Assembly (NCBI GenBank): GCA_938003835.1
Contig: CALKXJ010000023.1
Span: 19,587-83,586, forward strand
Direction of reading: 5' to 3'
Length of the DNA stretch: 64,000 bases
From: an uncultured Bryobacteraceae bacterium
GTDB lineage: Bacteria > Acidobacteriota > Terriglobia > Bryobacterales > Bryobacteraceae
This document shows positions 30,801 through 39,800 of the stretch, piece by piece (position 1 is the stretch's first letter; every line of letters starts with the position of its first letter). The notes below the pieces were generated by a model. That model saw only the letters and a program-made list of their open reading frames with translations, was not told the origin of the DNA and did not search any database. The position numbers were made by a program, and so were the translations under genes.

Positions 30801-31428
30801 GGATGGGTGCGAAGTTCGAGCCGCCGGCGCTGGTCTCGTTGGCGTCGATGCCGTCGATGGTGAAGTTCCAGGCCCGGTCGCGCGCTCCCGCCACATGCAC
30901 CCCTCCACCGGTGTTGGCGCCGGAGACCACGCCCGGCTGGCGCAGGATCAGCGTCAGAGGATTGCGCCCGCGCACGCCGACGATGGGCAGATCGGCGATC
31001 ACCCGATCCGTGAAGAGGTTTCCGAAGTTGCCCGAAGTGGAGGTCTGAACGAGCTCGGCAGTCGCGGTGACCTCGACCGACTCGGTCACCGCACCCACCT
31101 CGAGCGTGACGTTGACGGTGGCCGGCTGGCCGATGGTGACCGGGTTGCCGCGCGAGGTGAACCGGCGGAAGCCGGGGTATTCGACCGTCACGGTGTAGAT
31201 GCCGCTCGGTACGGCCTCGAAAAAGTAAGCGCCGTTGTCGGCGCTCCTGGTTTCGAAGGTGGCGTTGGTTCGCTCGTTGATGAGGCGCACGGAGGCGCCG
31301 GCGACGCTGGCGCCGCTCGGATCGGTCACTACACCCAGCACTCGCGAGGTCGTCCCCTGCCCCAGGACAAGGGACGCCAGCAGCCCGAGTGCGGCGCAGA
31401 GAAGAACGGGGTGACGGCCCGGACGCAT
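27826..31428 (-). CDS. TonB-dependent receptor-like outer-membrane protein with carboxypeptidase-regulatory domain
   Basis: About 1200 residues. A signal peptide (HPVLLCAALGLLASLVLGQ) is followed by a carboxypeptidase-regulatory beta-sandwich (VLGVVTDPSGASVAGASV, residues about 27-115), a plug domain (ELVQTSTSGNFGNLFTDRVI, VRGRNPLTLILRQPGVV) and a large beta-barrel ending KIQVGAKLRF, whose terminal Phe suits BAM recognition. This Oar-like layout is abundant in Solibacter-type Acidobacteriota and is assumed to import large carbohydrates or peptides. ATG 31428 is preferred to the upstream in-frame start at 31494 because it places the signal peptide at the N-terminus. No TonB box was recognised with confidence. 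Confidence 0.87.
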   Translation of the reverse strand: MRPGRHPVLLCAALGLLASLVLGQGTTSRVLGVVTDPSGASVAGASVRLINERTNATFETRSADNGAYFFEAVPSGIYTVTVEYPGFRRFTSRGNPVTIGQPATVNVTLEVGAVTESVEVTATAELVQTSTSGNFGNLFTDRVIADLPIVGVRGRNPLTLILRQPGVVSGANTGGGVHVAGARDRAWNFTIDGIDANETSAGGSNFAPIRMNPDVLAEFRVITGNTTADFGRNSGGQVAMVTKSGTNEVHGTLWWFYRTPRLSANEWENNINNVGKRQYQQNMPGASIGGPVIKNRLFYYGNVQLLRTRESAVITSTVYTKEAREGLWRYVRGGRNLPAGVPGASVDAQGNVLPSVAIGTYNIIASDPQRIGWDARTKAIAQGAPLPNNFTVGDGLNFAGITFTALQYERQHDVTLRGDYLVNDNNSVFARISFGEQNTNCDRVNGGNPVYPGAPCVVNTLRNPKNYAFNWRSVPTATTTNELVFGLNQFAFNFVIPTADITKIDLVTPVANPLVYSFGNQRQLKTWQIVDNFAWFRGAHNIKFGTNLRLGRHRDLRGSIGGYNATQSADFSRVVNTVPAAAFGLPADINQAFDRVNLETHINFMLGRVGNTNRGFPSTRDSYVTGRYDFLAKFNEYDFYLHDTWKLRRNLTFDLGVRLEIKEAPRNPEGRIRAPDQPVTAGAAATNTLKWVPKSLYRDAVNNWGPSVGFAWDPFGTGKTSVRANYRIAYDRINTFVLSSSVFQNLPGIVIGVADVTYGQAGGRLANLPELKPPAVSPESLAQPAAFSNRVITVVDPDFQMPTTHQWSFAIQREVLRNSVLEINYMGRRAYNLFGAYDANQAEIRRNGFLEAVRTVAAGGESPLINQLMSVDARRLAAESGSAALRRIYSTDLRNNNVAFIAQDLSRRVVGGRGQPEAAGLGPYFFLPFPQFANGMNVIDSNDFSTYHAAQVQFLRRMTDGLEFQISYTLSKSLDTRSYDPAFTVVSRGGVQSATGTPFDIYNRKLNYARSDFDRTHVVQSYWIWELPFGRGRKFLSGAGGLADRLAGGWQVAGMGTFQSGRPLSIFSGFFTFNSVVQSFANCSGCDPLMGKAQDLDGLKWFLTPEQRARFAYPQMGEFGNTGRNFLRGPGGWGVDLSLLKRTRLNERLTLELRADMTNAFNHPIFGFPTAALSSAVFGRIRDTVASESRKIQVGAKLRF

Positions 31429-31557
31429 GGTTACAACCCTCCCACCCGAGAAGTTGATCCGAACCAAGATACCTTGCCTTGAGACTCCAGTCAAGGCCCT
31501 GGTCCGAGCCGACTCGCCGGGGGCAACGCGTCCCGAACCGGCGCCGCCGCGGGACGA

Positions 31558-34518
31558 TCAGAAGTTCATCCGCAGCATGAACTGGAGCATGCGCGAGGTG
31601 CCGAAGCCGGTGGCGCCGTCGTTGGCCGTCGAGAGAATGATGCCGAAGTTGCCGCTGGAGATGTTCGAGACCGGGTTGCCGAACTGGGCGCGGTTGAAGA
31701 CGTTGAAGGCTTCGGCGCGCAACTCCAGGTTCAGGCGCTCCGACATCGAGGTGCGTTTGCTCAAGGCCACGTCGGCCTGCCAGAGGCCCGGGCCGCGGAG
31801 CATGTTGCGCGGCGCGTTGCCCCAGGTACCGGCCGCGGGGGTGGTGAAGGCTTCGCGGAGAACCCACCGGCTGGGCGTCTGCACCGCCGGGATCGGGCTG
31901 ATGCCGGTGAGTTGGGCCCGCTGGTTGCGCGCGTTGCCGTCCGGCACGTCGCGCGAGGCGCGGTCCACCGTCGGCGTGAAGGCCCGGCCGGTCCGGGCAG
32001 TGAACAGGCCCGAAAGCCCCCAACCCTCGGCGAGCTTGCCCGCCAGACCCGAACGCGGCCCCCACCGCCGCCCCGGACCGAGCGGGAATTCATAGGTGGA
32101 GTTCAGCGTGAGCGTGTGCCGGATGTCGAAATCGGCGGGGGCGCGTTCGCAGCGGCGGCAGGAGGAGATCATGATCTCGGCGCCCTCGCCCGAGCCGGCG
32201 TTGTCGTCAATCACCTTCGACCACAGGTACTGCGTCTGCACCAGCCAGCCGCGGGCGAAGTTGCGCACCAGGGAGGCCTGCATGCCGTGGAAGGTCGAGT
32301 TGCCGTAGTTGTTCTTGCGGTCGACGTCGGCGAAATTCGGCAGCGGCCGCACCTTGGTCACCGGATCGATCAGGTTCAAACGGTCCCGGCCGAAGAGGTG
32401 GCTGCCGCGGTTGCCGACATAGGCGAGCTGGCCGACGAAAGACGCCGGCAGCTCCCGCTGGAGCGAGAAGCTCCACTGCTGGGAGTAGAAATCCTCGCGG
32501 TCGCGCTGGAGCGCCCGAGGCTGTACGCCCGCCGAGCGCGCCTGCGCCAGAAACGGCGCGATCGGATAGGCCAAGGCCGGCTGGTCCGAGCGGGTCAACT
32601 GGAAGCGCTCCGGTTCGCTGTCAACGGCGGCGGTGACGTCGTCCTGCTGGCCCGGGCCGTAGTAGATGCCGTAGCCGGCGCGCACCACCGTTTTCGGGGT
32701 CAGGCTCCAGGCCACGCCGGCGCGCGGCGCCCAGTTGTTGCGGTCCGGATAGTACCACGGCGTGCCCGGCGGGCAGAAGCCCCGGCATTCGAAGGGATCG
32801 AAGACGCGGCCCCGGCCGTTGACCTCCTTCATGACGGTGTAGTTTTCATACCGCGCGCCAAGCGTGAGGACAAAACTCCGGCTGAGCCGCCATTCGTCCT
32901 GAACGTAGGCGCCCATCATCCAGCGCCGGCCGCCGAAGGTGGGCAGTACGCCGGCGATTTCGAACCGGTCCACCTGATTGGCGAGCAGCGCATCGAGGCT
33001 GGCGTAACGCACCGTGACGGAACCGAGATCACCGGCGTTCAGGTGAATCCGCCGCAGCTCGCCGCCCATCTTCAGCGTGTGGCCTCCGCGTATCACGCTC
33101 AGGTTGTCCACCAGCGAATAGGAGGTCGGATATTCGCCGATGCCGGTGAACGGGATCGTCGATGTCAGCCCCGCCACCACGATCGACTCCCGGAAAAGCC
33201 CCGTCTGCGGGCGGGTCAGCGCCGAGCGGTTCACGCCGAGTTTCGCCTCGTTGACCACGGCCGGTGAGAACACAGCCTGCCACTGCACGGTGGCGTTGGT
33301 GGGCCGCATGTACGATTCGCGGTACTCGAGCAAGGCCGAGCGGCGCTCGTTGAACTCGCCGTCGGTGGTGTTGAAACGCCCGAACACCAGATGCGAGGTG
33401 TTGAGCCGGTGATCGATGCGGATCGAGCCGGAATCCTCGCGCCAGCGGTTGCGGAATACACCGGTGAAGCGATCGACGCGCGGATCCGAAGTCGGGGCCG
33501 CACCGGCCGGGAAGCCGTTGACAATCGGGCCGAGCGCTGGCCACCGCTGCGCCACTTGCGCGCGGAAGGCAGCGCTTGGCACCAGGCCGTTCACGGCCGA
33601 TTGCCCCAGCCGCTGGCGCAAGCCCTCGTAGTTGGCGAAGAAGAACGTGCGGTCGCGGACGAGCGGCCCGCCCAGGCTCGCGCCGAACTGGTTCAGGCGG
33701 AAATCGGGAACCTGCGCCGGGTCGAATGGGCGGCGGGCGTGAAATACGTCGTTGCGGAAGAATTCAAACACCGAGCCGTGGAATTCGTTGGTGCCCGAGC
33801 GCGATACGAGATTGATCTGGGCGCCAGCGCCCGCACCGCTCTCGGCCGTGTAAGTGGAGGAGGCCACGCGGAATTCCGAGATGGCGTCCATGGCGATCAC
33901 CAGCCGGAGGGCGCCCTCCTGGCGGGGATCCTTGACGCCGGTGGCGTCGATGCCGTCGTAGGTCCAGTTGTTCTCATCCCGCGGCCGGCCGAAAAAGCGG
34001 ATGGTGCCCTGGTTGCCCTCGCCGGTGTTCACCGCGCCGGGCGCCAGCGCCATCAGGAACGACCAGTTGCGCCCGTTGAGCGGGATGTCGCGGATCTGGC
34101 GCGCATAAACGACGCCGCCGATGTCGGCGGTGGTCTGGTCGATGGGCGTCGCCTCGGCGGTCACCTCGACCTGAGTCGCCAGAGCCCCCACTTTCAACTC
34201 GGCGTCCAGGCGGCGGCTCTGCCCCACGGTGAGCTTGACATCCTCGATTCGCGCGGCCGCAAAGCCCTCTTTGGAAATCGTCACCGTATAGACGCCGACG
34301 GGCAAAGCGGAAAAGCGGTAAAAACCGTCATTGCCGGTGAGAAGCTCCCGCTGGTAGCCGGTGGTGGAGGACTCGACGCGGACCCGGGCGGAGGTGATGG
34401 CGGCGCCGGTTTCGTCCGTGACCAGCCCGCTCAGGACCGCGCGGTCGACCTGCGCGAGAGCGGCTCCGGCGAGCAGAAAGCAAAACAGGGAACAGGAAAA
34501 ACGGGTCAGGCCACTCAT
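31558..34518 (-). CDS. TonB-dependent receptor-like protein (second, Oar-like)
   Basis: About 986 residues. Signal peptide (FSCSLFCFLLAGAALAQ), carboxypeptidase-regulatory domain (VLSGLVTDETGAAITSARV), plug (ATPIDQTTADIGGVVYARQI, PLNGRNWSFLMALAPG) and barrel ending MLQFMLRMNF. It shares the layout but little sequence with the next gene downstream; the pair is separated by 129 bp. The open frame reaches 34821, but ATG 34518 gives the signal peptide, and a promoter-like sequence lies between. Substrate unknown. Confidence 0.86.
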   Translation of the reverse strand: MSGLTRFSCSLFCFLLAGAALAQVDRAVLSGLVTDETGAAITSARVRVESSTTGYQRELLTGNDGFYRFSALPVGVYTVTISKEGFAAARIEDVKLTVGQSRRLDAELKVGALATQVEVTAEATPIDQTTADIGGVVYARQIRDIPLNGRNWSFLMALAPGAVNTGEGNQGTIRFFGRPRDENNWTYDGIDATGVKDPRQEGALRLVIAMDAISEFRVASSTYTAESGAGAGAQINLVSRSGTNEFHGSVFEFFRNDVFHARRPFDPAQVPDFRLNQFGASLGGPLVRDRTFFFANYEGLRQRLGQSAVNGLVPSAAFRAQVAQRWPALGPIVNGFPAGAAPTSDPRVDRFTGVFRNRWREDSGSIRIDHRLNTSHLVFGRFNTTDGEFNERRSALLEYRESYMRPTNATVQWQAVFSPAVVNEAKLGVNRSALTRPQTGLFRESIVVAGLTSTIPFTGIGEYPTSYSLVDNLSVIRGGHTLKMGGELRRIHLNAGDLGSVTVRYASLDALLANQVDRFEIAGVLPTFGGRRWMMGAYVQDEWRLSRSFVLTLGARYENYTVMKEVNGRGRVFDPFECRGFCPPGTPWYYPDRNNWAPRAGVAWSLTPKTVVRAGYGIYYGPGQQDDVTAAVDSEPERFQLTRSDQPALAYPIAPFLAQARSAGVQPRALQRDREDFYSQQWSFSLQRELPASFVGQLAYVGNRGSHLFGRDRLNLIDPVTKVRPLPNFADVDRKNNYGNSTFHGMQASLVRNFARGWLVQTQYLWSKVIDDNAGSGEGAEIMISSCRRCERAPADFDIRHTLTLNSTYEFPLGPGRRWGPRSGLAGKLAEGWGLSGLFTARTGRAFTPTVDRASRDVPDGNARNQRAQLTGISPIPAVQTPSRWVLREAFTTPAAGTWGNAPRNMLRGPGLWQADVALSKRTSMSERLNLELRAEAFNVFNRAQFGNPVSNISSGNFGIILSTANDGATGFGTSRMLQFMLRMNF

Positions 34519-34554
34519 CACTTTGCAGGCTAACAAAGGCAACATGTCTCTTTC

Positions 34555-34583
34555 GTTACATATAAATGGCAATTTGGTGACAA
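34555..34583 (-). promoter_or_regulatory. Candidate promoter TTGTCA-N17-TGTAAC for the second TonB receptor
   Basis: On the minus strand TTGTCA (34583-34578) and TGTAAC (34560-34555) are 17 bp apart and sit in an unusually AT-rich island upstream of the receptor ATG 34518. This supports the shorter start for that gene. The -10 is imperfect. Confidence 0.4.
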
Positions 34584-34688
34584 AGCCGGGCCTCCCTTCC
34601 GCGGCGAAAGGCCCGCGCCGGTCTCGTGCTATCCTTGGGAAGAGTCCCGCTGGTTGCCGCGTCCCTCCGGATCGTGGTGGAGAGGATA

Positions 34689-37600
34689 ATGAACAGACAT
34701 TTGTGCTGGCTCGTCTGGCTGGCCTTCCCCCTGAGCCTGCCGGCTCAGATTCCCCTGAACCCGGCCCCCACGCTGGCGCTGGGCCAGCCGCCGGATCGTT
34801 CCCCCGCCGAGACGCGGTCAATCGGCCCGAACCTGCTCGAAGGACGCGAGCTGAACGGGCCCACCTCAGTGGCCTACGACGCGACGACCGGCGCGCTTTA
34901 TGTGGCCGACAGCGGCAACAACCGCGTCCTCGGCTGGCGCGATGGCCGCAGTTTCGCCAACGGGGCCAAAGCCGACCTTGTCATCGGGCAGTGGAACTTC
35001 TACACCAATCTCCCCTTCGGCGCTACGCTTCCATTCACCTCCGGCCTGAACAGCCCGACCGGCCTGGCTGTCGACACTCGCGGAAACCTCTATGTCGTCG
35101 ATTCGGGCAACAACCGGATTCTTCGCTTCAAGCGGCCCTTCGACTCCACCGAAGATCCCATCCGGGCGGATCTGGTGATCGGCCAGAGCAGCCTCTCCGG
35201 CTCCGGCGCCGGCACCGCCGCCGAGAGGATTCGCACCACCGGCACCAACAACGTGCCTTTGCAGGCAGGCCTCGCCTTCGACGCGCAGGGCAATCTTTGG
35301 TTTACCGACGCGGGCAACAACCGCGTGTTGCGCTTCCCGGCCTCGAGCCTGGGCGAGACGGCTTCCAACGGCCCGCCGGCCGACGTGCTGCTCGGCCAGA
35401 CGGCTTACGATCAGCGGACCGCCCCGGCGCGCAACGACGCCGGCCGGCGAAACAAGACGGTCCTGCTCGAGCCTTCCGCGCTGGCCTTCGACTCCCGCGG
35501 CCGGCTGTTTGTCGCCGACGGGCTAAACCGAGTGGTGGTCTGGGAGCCCGAGATAACCAGCGGCAAGCCGGCCTCGCGCATCCTAGGTGTTCCGGCGGCG
35601 GGTGGGCCGGCCATCAACGCCGCCTCGCTCGGCCTGATCCGCGGCGGGCAGTTGCTGTCGCCGGACGGCATCCTCTTGAACATCGCCGGCACACAGTGGT
35701 TCCCGCCTTTCGGCGTCTTTGCCATCGGCAATATCCCGTTCGTCGTCGACACTTACGCGAACCGCATCCTTCGGTACCGACCTTTTGACGAGTGGCCGGC
35801 CGAGAGCGTCGCCTTTTCGCCGAACGCCGAGGCGGTAATCGGCCAGGATGCTCTCGAAACCGACGATCCCCGTGTCAATCGGGGCCGCCCGCAGCCGAGC
35901 GAAGCCAGCCTGGCCTGGCCCCGGGGCGCGGTCTATTCTCCACAGGCAGGCCTGGTTTACGTCGCCGACACGGGCAACAACCGCGTGCTGGCCTTTCCGA
36001 ACTTCAGCAGCGGGCCGCCTGCCTCGAGCGGCAGCCCCTATGCCGCCCTGCGCCTGCTCGGCCAGGTTGGCTACGATCTGCGCGAGCGCAATCTGCTCGA
36101 AGGCAGGGAGTTTCAGTTTATCTCCGCCTACTCGGAGGCGATCGGCGGCATCGCCATCGACAGGAACTCCGATCCGCCACGGCTGTACATTGCCGACACT
36201 TACAACAACCGGATTCTTTGCTTCGCCGATGCGCGAAGGATCCGCCCGGGCGACCCGGCCGACCGCGTGATCGGCCAGCCGAATTTGCGCTCCTCGATGG
36301 TGAACTGGCCGATCGGCCGCAGCGACGCCCGCAACGAGGTGGGCCTTTTCTGGCCTACCGGCCTGGCGGTGGACGCGGGTGGAAACCTTTATGTGGCCGA
36401 TCGCGGCAACGGGCGTGTGCTCCGCTTCCGCCGGCCCTTCGATCAACCCGCGGGCGCCATGGTCGCCGACCTCGTGCTCGGTCAGACGAACTTCGGCCGG
36501 CGCGACATCGACCCGTCGCCATCCACGATGGGTGAGCCATACGGGCTGGCCTTCACCGGCCAGGGGTGGCTGGCGGTCTCCGACCGTGCCTTCAACCGTG
36601 TTCTGCTGTTCGAGGGCCCCGAGTTCCGCAACGGGCAGGCGGCGGTGAAGGTCTTCGGTCAGAGCGATTTCATCAGCATCTCCGCCGGAGGCGGCGCCAC
36701 CGGTCTGAACGCCCCGCGTGATATCGCCATCGACGGCGACGACCGCCTTTATGTGGCCGACGGCGGCAACCGGCGCATCCAGATCTTCCCGCAGCAGATC
36801 ACCTCGGCCGAGACCCGCAGCGGCGCTCCCGCCGTGCTGACGCTCGGCAATTTCGGCGCCTCTTCCCCGCGTGGCATCTCCGTCAACCTGCAAACGGGCG
36901 AGATCTGGGCGGCCGAGCCGAACACGAACACGACGCTGTGCGGCGCCGCTCGGCCCTGCCTGGTGCGTTACCCTCGCTTCGACATTCTCCAGACCCAGGG
37001 CATTAGCTTCGAACGAATCGGTTACGGCACGCCGCCGCTGGCTCTGGCCCAGGACGGATTGGGCAACGTCTATGTGGCCGACGGCTTGAGCCGGGTTCTG
37101 ATCCACTTCCCGCGCATCTTGAGTAGCAACAACGCCAACGGTCTCGAGCAATCCGCTCCCAACACGTACACGTCGGTCTACGCGACGTTTGACCTGCCGG
37201 GCGTTCCCACCGCCGTCTTCGACGCCGTCCCCATGCCAAAAACGCTCGCCGACATTCAAGTGTTGGTGAATCAGCGGCCGGTGCCGATTCACTTCCTTTC
37301 GCCGCGGCAGATCAACTTTCTGATGCCTGGCGACGCCCCCGAGGAGGGCTCGGTCGAGGTCTGGGTGATGCGGGCCTCCACGCGCCAGATCCTCGCCGCC
37401 GGCTCCTTGCGGATGGACGTGGTTTCGCCCGGGCTGCTGGTAACCGAGAGGTTCACCGTCGGCAACAACACCTTCTTTCAAGTGGCGGCGCTCAATGTGG
37501 ATGCCGAGGGAAAACGCACGCTGAACTGGCGCGCCGCCACGCGGGTCGGAGACTGGGATGCGCGGCCGGCGCGGGTTGGGGAGGTCGTCGAGATCTTCGC

Positions 37601-37904
37601 CACCGGCTTCGGACGGCGCGTACCGGGAGCGCCGCCCGAAGGCGAACCGGCCTCCGGGGCGCTGCCGACCGATATCAAGCCGCGCGTTTTTTTGAACTCT
37701 CGTTGGCTCGACGACGCCGACATCCTGTACTCCGGACTGGCGCCCGGGTTAATTAGCGTGTGGCAGATCAACATCCGGGTACCGGACTTTGTGCCGCCGG
37801 GCAACAATCTGATCCTGATCTCCTTCTACGACCGCGACTCGCGGCGAAGCGGCAACCCGGATAACCCACAACGGCTGAACACCACAATCGCCATTCAGCG
37901 CTGA
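34689..37904 (+). CDS. Secreted NHL-repeat protein with Solibacter-type C-terminal domain (TIGR03437)
   Basis: 1071 residues. Signal peptide (CWLVWLAFPLSLPAQ), then about 780 residues of NHL-type propeller repeats recognisable by recurring NLYVVDSGNNRILRF, LYIADTYNNRILCF and NLYVADRGNGRVLRF segments, each often followed by ADLVIGQ or VLGQ. From about 830 the sequence is the TIGR03437 domain: SVYATFDLPGVPTA, RPVPIHFLSPRQINFLMP, EVVEIFATGFG and LAPGLISVWQINIRVP. That domain is strongly lineage-linked to Solibacter relatives. Function unknown; an extracellular binding scaffold is likely. A GGTGGAGAGG Shine-Dalgarno supports ATG 34689. Divergent from the TonB receptor genes. Confidence 0.9.
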   Translation: MNRHLCWLVWLAFPLSLPAQIPLNPAPTLALGQPPDRSPAETRSIGPNLLEGRELNGPTSVAYDATTGALYVADSGNNRVLGWRDGRSFANGAKADLVIGQWNFYTNLPFGATLPFTSGLNSPTGLAVDTRGNLYVVDSGNNRILRFKRPFDSTEDPIRADLVIGQSSLSGSGAGTAAERIRTTGTNNVPLQAGLAFDAQGNLWFTDAGNNRVLRFPASSLGETASNGPPADVLLGQTAYDQRTAPARNDAGRRNKTVLLEPSALAFDSRGRLFVADGLNRVVVWEPEITSGKPASRILGVPAAGGPAINAASLGLIRGGQLLSPDGILLNIAGTQWFPPFGVFAIGNIPFVVDTYANRILRYRPFDEWPAESVAFSPNAEAVIGQDALETDDPRVNRGRPQPSEASLAWPRGAVYSPQAGLVYVADTGNNRVLAFPNFSSGPPASSGSPYAALRLLGQVGYDLRERNLLEGREFQFISAYSEAIGGIAIDRNSDPPRLYIADTYNNRILCFADARRIRPGDPADRVIGQPNLRSSMVNWPIGRSDARNEVGLFWPTGLAVDAGGNLYVADRGNGRVLRFRRPFDQPAGAMVADLVLGQTNFGRRDIDPSPSTMGEPYGLAFTGQGWLAVSDRAFNRVLLFEGPEFRNGQAAVKVFGQSDFISISAGGGATGLNAPRDIAIDGDDRLYVADGGNRRIQIFPQQITSAETRSGAPAVLTLGNFGASSPRGISVNLQTGEIWAAEPNTNTTLCGAARPCLVRYPRFDILQTQGISFERIGYGTPPLALAQDGLGNVYVADGLSRVLIHFPRILSSNNANGLEQSAPNTYTSVYATFDLPGVPTAVFDAVPMPKTLADIQVLVNQRPVPIHFLSPRQINFLMPGDAPEEGSVEVWVMRASTRQILAAGSLRMDVVSPGLLVTERFTVGNNTFFQVAALNVDAEGKRTLNWRAATRVGDWDARPARVGEVVEIFATGFGRRVPGAPPEGEPASGALPTDIKPRVFLNSRWLDDADILYSGLAPGLISVWQINIRVPDFVPPGNNLILISFYDRDSRRSGNPDNPQRLNTTIAIQR

Positions 37905-37920
37905 GAATTGCGGCGCCGCT

Positions 37921-39570
37921 TCAGCCGAGGAAGCTCCAGCCGGTCAGCAGGCCGCCGGGCAGGTTTCGGGCGCGGTAGCCTTTAAGCAACAGGAAACGGG
38001 TGGCGAAGTAAGAGCGCTGGCCGATGGCGCAACTCACCCAGATCTCGCGGTCGCGCGCGAGCTCCGTGTAGCGCTCGCGCAACTGGCTGAGCGGGATGTT
38101 GACGGCCCCCTCCAGATGGTCGCGAGCGAACTCGAGCGGATCGCGGACGTCGAGCAGAATCGCCTCTGTGGTCGGAACCTGGCGCCAGTCGGCTAGCGGC
38201 AGATCGCCTGCGAGGACATTGGCGGCCACCATTCCGGCCAGATTCACCGGATCCTTGGCCGCGCCGAACTGCGGCGCATAGCAGAGCTCGGCCTCGGCCA
38301 GATCATACACGGTGGCGCCCATCTGGAGCGCCATCGAGATGACGTCGATCCGCTTGTCGGTGCCATCCTCGCCTACGGCCTGCGCGCCCAGGAGGCGGCC
38401 GTCCTGCGTGGAGAAGACGAGCTTCATGTGGATGCGGCGCGCGCCGGGATAGTAGCCGGCGTGGTGGCCGGGATGCAAATAGACGGCCTGAAAATTCTCG
38501 AACCCGGCCTGGCGGAGGCGCTTCTCGCTGGCGCCGGTCGTGGCGGCCACCAAACCCAAGCAGCCGCAGATCACCGTGCCCTGGACGCCGCGGAACTTCG
38601 CGGGGCGGCCGCAGATCGAATCGGCGGCAATGCGGCCCTGGCGATTGGCCGGACCGGCCAGCGGCGCCAGGCACCACTCGCCGGTGACCACGTCGCGAAC
38701 CTCCACCGCATCGCCTACGGCCCAGATCTGCGGATCGGAGGTCCGCATCGAATCATCCACGCGGATCCCACCCAGACTGCCGATCTCGAGCCCGGCAGCC
38801 TCGGCCAGGCCCACCTCGGGCTTCACTCCCACGGCGAGGATCACCATTCCGGCCGGGAAAGAGCGCCCGGAGGCGGTCTTCACCTGTAAACCGCCTGGGG
38901 CCGGCTCGAAGCCGGTCACCTCGCAACCCAACTCGACGGCAACCCGGTTGGCCTCCAGGTGCCGGGCGACCGGTTCGGCCATCTCCGGATCGAGCGGCGG
39001 CAGAAGCTGATCCAGCCGCTCCAGCACCGTCACGCGCAGCCCGCGCAGCACGAGATTCTCGGCCATTTCCAGTCCGATGAAGCCGCCGCCGACGATCACC
39101 GCCTGCTGGGGCTTCTCCGCCTCGATCCATTCGCGGATCCGGCGGCTGTCAGGGATGGTGCGCAGCACGTGAATGCCGGGCAAATCAACCCCCGGCAGGC
39201 TCGGGCGCACGGGCCGCGCCCCCGGCGCCAGCACCAGGGCATCGTAGCTCTCCTCATAGGTGCGCCCGCTCCGAAGCTCCCGGACGCGGATCCGCCGCGC
39301 CAGACGATCGATGGCGACAACCTCACTCTCGGTCCGCACCTCGATGCGGAAATTGCGCTCGAAGAGTTCAGCCGAGGCGACCAGCAGGTGGGACTCGTCC
39401 TGGATTACGTTGCCGACATAGTAAGGCAAGCCGCAGTTGGCGAAGGAGACGTAAGGCCCGCGGTCGAATACGATGATCTCAGCGTCTTCATCCAAACGCC
39501 TGAGGCGGGCGGCACAGGAGGCGCCTCCGGCCACTCCGCCGACGATGAGGACCCTTTTTGTAGCGACCAT
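37921..39570 (-). CDS. FAD-dependent CoA-disulfide/persulfide reductase fused to rhodanese
   Basis: 549 residues. Residues 1-445 are a pyridine nucleotide-disulfide reductase of the CoADR class: FAD loop VLIVGGVAGGASCAARL, redox Cys46 in VSFANCGLPYYVG, and the NADH loop AVIVGGGFIGLEMAENL. The C-terminal 100 residues are a rhodanese domain with active Cys514 in VSCAIGQRSY. CoADR-rhodanese fusions reduce CoA disulfide, CoA persulfide or polysulfide with NAD(P)H; one (Npsr) acts in sulfur respiration in Shewanella. It is divergent from a multihaem cytochrome operon, which fits a sulfur-redox role. Converges on the NHL gene with a 16-bp gap. Confidence 0.9.
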   Translation of the reverse strand: MVATKRVLIVGGVAGGASCAARLRRLDEDAEIIVFDRGPYVSFANCGLPYYVGNVIQDESHLLVASAELFERNFRIEVRTESEVVAIDRLARRIRVRELRSGRTYEESYDALVLAPGARPVRPSLPGVDLPGIHVLRTIPDSRRIREWIEAEKPQQAVIVGGGFIGLEMAENLVLRGLRVTVLERLDQLLPPLDPEMAEPVARHLEANRVAVELGCEVTGFEPAPGGLQVKTASGRSFPAGMVILAVGVKPEVGLAEAAGLEIGSLGGIRVDDSMRTSDPQIWAVGDAVEVRDVVTGEWCLAPLAGPANRQGRIAADSICGRPAKFRGVQGTVICGCLGLVAATTGASEKRLRQAGFENFQAVYLHPGHHAGYYPGARRIHMKLVFSTQDGRLLGAQAVGEDGTDKRIDVISMALQMGATVYDLAEAELCYAPQFGAAKDPVNLAGMVAANVLAGDLPLADWRQVPTTEAILLDVRDPLEFARDHLEGAVNIPLSQLRERYTELARDREIWVSCAIGQRSYFATRFLLLKGYRARNLPGGLLTGWSFLG

Positions 39571-39800
39571 TCGTGAAAGGGGAGCAATTTCACTTCCAGT
39601 CTCGGGTTGCGTACTTGCGCGCTTTAAAAATCCACCACGGTGGGTGTAGTTTCCCAGCGTGGGGCTCTCGCGCAGGCCCGAGGGGGATTTCGGCGTTGCA
39701 GGACAAGAGATTTCGACAGGAGCGGGGAGGCCGGCACAGGCTGGAACGAGACTTGCTCACCAAGCGCCGTGGGATAAGTCCACTTCCAGGACGGTGAGCG

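Noticed and set aside
28585..31482. Plus-strand open frame of 965 codons
   Set aside because: Complete antisense of the TonB receptor, whose barrel and plug motifs are evident.
36700..37100. Repetitive-looking DNA in the NHL gene as a possible CRISPR or tandem repeat
   Set aside because: The similarity is at protein level (propeller repeats) with no exact DNA repeats or spacers.
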